A stretch of DNA of 64,000 nt, from assembly GCA_949987565.1 (NCBI GenBank), contig OX465115.1, positions 4,182,428-4,246,427 on the forward strand, given 5' to 3'. The notes below the pieces were generated by a model. The model was not told where the DNA came from, did not search any database, and saw only the letters and a list, made by a program, of their open reading frames with translations. The translations under genes and the position numbers were made by a program. Origin of the DNA: Luidia sarsii. Lineage: Eukaryota > Echinodermata > Asteroidea > Paxillosida > Luidiidae. Below are positions 62,293 to 64,000 of this stretch, piece by piece; position 1 is the stretch's first letter, and each line of letters begins with the position of its first letter.

Positions 62293-63696
62293 CTCTCTCT
62301 CTCTCTGTCATATTTTCCCTATTTCCCACAGTACAAAGAGACCAAGCATCCCTGGCTGCAAGACTCACGGTCCCTTGGCCTAGGCTCATTGCTAAACGAC
62401 TGGTTCCCTGCCACGTTTACCGATGATGGTATGCTGTCAGCCTGCTTAAAGGCCCAATACAACATGGGGAAGATCTGAAAACATCAATGTCCACAGATTT
62501 CCTTCTAAGTTACACAGTTTGTAGATGGTCATGATATAATCGTCATGTTGAAATCTTACGGTCTGGGATGCTGTACTTTTTTCCCTAAAAATCTTCACTC
62601 AAACAGTGACAAATAGTTTATTACTCGCAAGTCATAAACTATTTCTTACACTACAGAATGGTGGAAAAACCGTGACGGTTTTTTACCTCTTTCTACTTTC
62701 TCAGATCACTATTTGAGCTCAAACCTTCGCATGATTGCTTTTTGGGGCTGTTTGATGGTTTAACACTCAAACTGTGGCAATCTTTTGACCTTTACCAATG
62801 TTGTATAGGGCCTTTAACCCCTTGCGTACGGATGACGTCTATAGCCGCTCTGGGAGTTTCAAAATTTGGACGCCGCTATTGGTCCAAACTTAAGACCAAG
62901 ATTCTTTTCAGCAATATTCATCATGACAAAGTTTACACCTTTTTTGACGTCAGTTGCTGCATGAATTTCCAGAATTCCTAGCGGTAACAATGGCGCTATT
63001 GTGGGGCTACATTGCGAACGATCGAACGATCGGTTCTGCGCGCTTCTATGGAAGACAGTGTGCTGGCCTGCCCCACGACCAGTTGCGGTCTCCGGACAGA
63101 CTGTGGAATGCACCCGCTGCCCTTTACCACAAATTGCACACTCTGCTGTTGGGGCCGTCCAGCTGGATCCTTTGTCTGCTGGAGCGCAGGAATGTTTGCG
63201 GTCAAAGGTTAGCATCACACGCAGTTCTCGGAGTCGTGTCGCACAGCCGACGCTCCATTGGACTACACACAAAAAGACCCATCTTTGAGGGCTGATAATC
63301 CCTTGACAAAAAGCCACGCAGACTTCCCATTGTGCCACAATTTGATTCACTGATACAAATAGTGCACTCTCATCGATTTATTCTGCAGGTTTATTGTTCT
63401 CTGATTGTTTAGCGAGCTTTTGAAACGGCACTGTGCCGGCCGTTGGCACTAGAATAATCCCGTTGTCGAGGGGTTAAACATCCTTTCAGTGCCAGTGCCT
63501 CAATTTGAAAGCTCATGTCCGCATTTTTTTGGGCATTTGTTGCTGTCGGTTCTTTTCTTTTGGGTTTTTCACCTTTTTTTTTCTCTCCAGATTTGATTGA
63601 CTCAAGACGGCAGGGCGAGCTGGTCGTGAAGCTGTACACGCAGAGTCGGCTATACGGTCTGCTGTGCAACGTCCCCATCTACAGCACCGAAGAATG
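59381..63696 (+). CDS. DnaQ/TREX-like exonuclease-fold protein, catalytic residues substituted; 3' partial
   Basis: Five exons: 59381-59621, 61091-61243, 61706-61839, 62332-62428, 63591-63696 (then GTGAGC; the gene continues past the window). They give 243 residues and two bases. The fold is suggested by LYLFFTCVTTGW plus HRILDVAVH (exo I region, about 26-50), VLIAHDGESFQFPFLFRTL (exo II, 132-150) and SRRQGELVVKLY (exo III, 213-224), as in TREX-like domains including that of PML. The usual D-x-E is T31-x-V33, the exo II Asp is Q142, and the exo III H-x4-D is S213-x4-E218. It is therefore probably a non-catalytic relative, perhaps nucleic-acid or protein binding; function unknown. The exon 1 donor (GTACTT) is weak and was chosen because its phase fits exon 2; an extra exon in 59622-61090 is possible. 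The start ATG has A at -3. Confidence 0.68.
59655..59790 (-). repeat. foldback family B fragment (intron 1 of exonuclease-fold gene)
   Basis: AGGTTTTGCGGTTGACACTAC end, GGTTTGGTTCTGAAAAAGAACC, ACGTTTCGACCAGTATGCTC and GGCCGTCGTCAGGAG. Confidence 0.75.
59985..60375. mobile_element. inverted-repeat element with telomere-like interior
   Basis: The arms at about 60022-60066 (CCTGCCAAATAGTGTCC, CTCATTAGCATACTGATCGC) and 60316-60360 are complementary over about 45 bp with two mismatches. Between them 60185-60310 is made of CCCTAA-type units (CTAACCCTAACC, CCTAATCC, CCTAAACCC). A second copy in opposite order starts at 63850. Confidence 0.8.
60340..60680 (-). mobile_element. non-LTR retrotransposon reverse-transcriptase tail
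   Basis: The frame reads WYGHVTRWTGLRKTILQG, GTVQEGRRRGRQTKRREDN and ITEWTGLSLSEALRKAE, a signature C-terminal segment of many metazoan LINE ORF2 proteins (GHV-R ... GRRRGRQ-KR--DNI-EWTGLS). A 5'-truncated relic, without RT catalytic motifs. Confidence 0.75.
60780..60912 (+). repeat. tRNA-related SINE
   Basis: GTACCCGCCGCTATACAGC, ACACGACCTCGACCAGCTCG, then GGTGGTCAAGTGCTCAAGACG (A-box-like) and GCGGGTTCAAATCCCTCCC (B box). Copies at 23555 and 35335. Confidence 0.6.
61548..61655 (+). repeat. tRNA-related SINE, plus orientation
   Basis: GTACGCAAAACCAGAGGTC, CGGGTTCAAGTCCCGGTCC and CGCCATTTCTCAAAATC match the copy at 54935 on the other strand. The A-box half is degraded. Confidence 0.6.
61958..62098. 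repeat. foldback family A, short diverged copy
   Basis: GACGTTCCAATCCTGGCAGG, then GAGAAAGGTCCTGCTCGG, CGAAACGCCGGGCCC and the outer flank ending CAGTTTGCAAGATTTTGG. Confidence 0.75.
62119..62309 (+). repeat. (CT)n microsatellite
   Basis: About 190 bp of CT with short C runs, upstream of exon 4 of the exonuclease-fold gene. It may serve as an extended pyrimidine tract. Confidence 0.95.
62450..62813 (+). mobile_element. TTAA-flanked MITE (family D), complete
   Basis: TTAA (62446-62449) AGGCCCAATACAACATGGGG at the left; CCAATGTTGTATAGGGCCT TTAA (62814-62817) at the right. 364 bp, no coding. Best reference copy for the family. Confidence 0.85.
62818..63473. mobile_element. second TTAA-flanked piggyBac-like element
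   Basis: TTAA (62814-62817) then CCCCTTGCGTACGG at the left; CCGTTGTCGAGGGG then TTAA (63474-63477) at the right. Short terminal inverted repeats beginning CCCCT with TTAA targets are piggyBac-like. It shares its left TTAA with the family D MITE. The 163-codon minus-strand frame inside is not convincingly a transposase. Confidence 0.5.
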
Positions 63697-63767
63697 GTGA
63701 GCCACTCGCACGTAGATGCATTTTTGTAACCACAGCGTGTTCACTTAAATTGACTGATAATTGTGCC

Positions 63768-63789
63768 CTATAGGTCACGTGACCTATAG
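63768..63789. repeat. 22-bp perfect palindrome with central CACGTG
   Basis: CTATAGGTCAC followed by its exact complement GTGACCTATAG. Contains an E-box. In the intron after exon 5 of the exonuclease-fold gene. Confidence 0.9.
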
Positions 63790-63849
63790 TGGGCCTCCTT
63801 GTAAGGTCTTGGGTTCAAACTCGTACCCTCAAGAGAGCCGGTGTCCTGC

Positions 63850-64000
63850 CAAAAAGTGTCCCTGCCAAATACTGTCCGCTCATTAGCATACTGATCGCTG
63901 ATTGGTTAGCGTTAGGACTAGGATTAGGGTCGTTAGGGTTAGGGTTTGGATTAGAATTAGGATTGGGATTAGGATTAGGGTTAGGATTAGGGTTGTTTGG
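63850..64000 (+). mobile_element. copy of the telomere-like inverted-repeat element, truncated by window end
   Basis: CCCTGCCAAATACTGTCCGC and TCATTAGCATACTGATCGC are followed by GTTAGGGTTAGGGTTTGG and GGATTAGGGTTAGGATTAGG to the last base. Reverse order relative to the copy's right arm at 60316. Confidence 0.8.

Noticed and set aside
62859..63350. Minus-strand 163-codon frame as a piggyBac transposase zinc-binding tail
   Set aside because: It has a C-x2-C pair and scattered His/Cys, but the spacing and surrounding residues do not match the known motif well enough.

Overview
This is eukaryotic, intron-rich DNA, almost certainly from a marine invertebrate animal and probably a non-vertebrate deuterostome (echinoderm, hemichordate or cephalochordate). 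The basis is a single Mi-2/CHD3-4-5 type gene with many small introns, telomere-like TTAGGG variants, tRNA-related SINEs, TTAA-flanked MITEs and several foldback repeat families. I cannot name the species. Coding exons are clearly GC-richer than the introns and intergenic DNA around them. There are no prokaryotic features and no CRISPR array.

Layout. (1) 450-38655, minus strand: a complete Mi-2/CHD4-type chromatin remodeller gene. I could join 36 coding exons with GT-AG splices and consistent phase into an uninterrupted 2150-residue reading frame. Domain order is CHDN, two PHD fingers, two chromodomains, SNF2 ATPase (two lobes), DUF1087/DUF1086, a long acidic Lys/Glu-rich region, CHDCT2, and a Gly/Gln/Ser-rich tail. 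A likely promoter lies at about 38766-38935 (YY1-like, NRF1-like and full CRE motifs). (2) 38940-54247: about 15 kb without a recognisable host gene. It is filled with foldback elements, TTAA-flanked MITEs, a LINE fragment, satellites and a roughly 1.07-kb uninterrupted (GAT)n tract. (3) 54697-58204, minus strand: a complete five-exon SSR3 gene (translocon-associated protein subunit gamma, 183 residues). (4) 59381 to beyond the window end, plus strand: a partial gene (five exons seen) for a protein with a DnaQ/TREX-like exonuclease fold whose expected DEDDh catalytic positions all appear to be substituted. It is divergent from SSR3 across a 1.2-kb spacer.

The three genes have no evident common pathway. 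Mi-2 is the nuclear NuRD ATPase, SSR3 is an ER-membrane component of the Sec61-associated TRAP complex, and the third is unassigned. The most unusual material is in the repeats. One foldback family carries a CUGANGA-stem-GAAAC core with compensatory stem changes, resembling part of a hammerhead ribozyme. One terminal-inverted-repeat element has telomere-like repeats inside. The Mi-2 promoter shares its motif set with dispersed repeats nearby.

All gene models were read by eye from the sequence. Homology statements rest on recognised conserved motifs, not on a database search.
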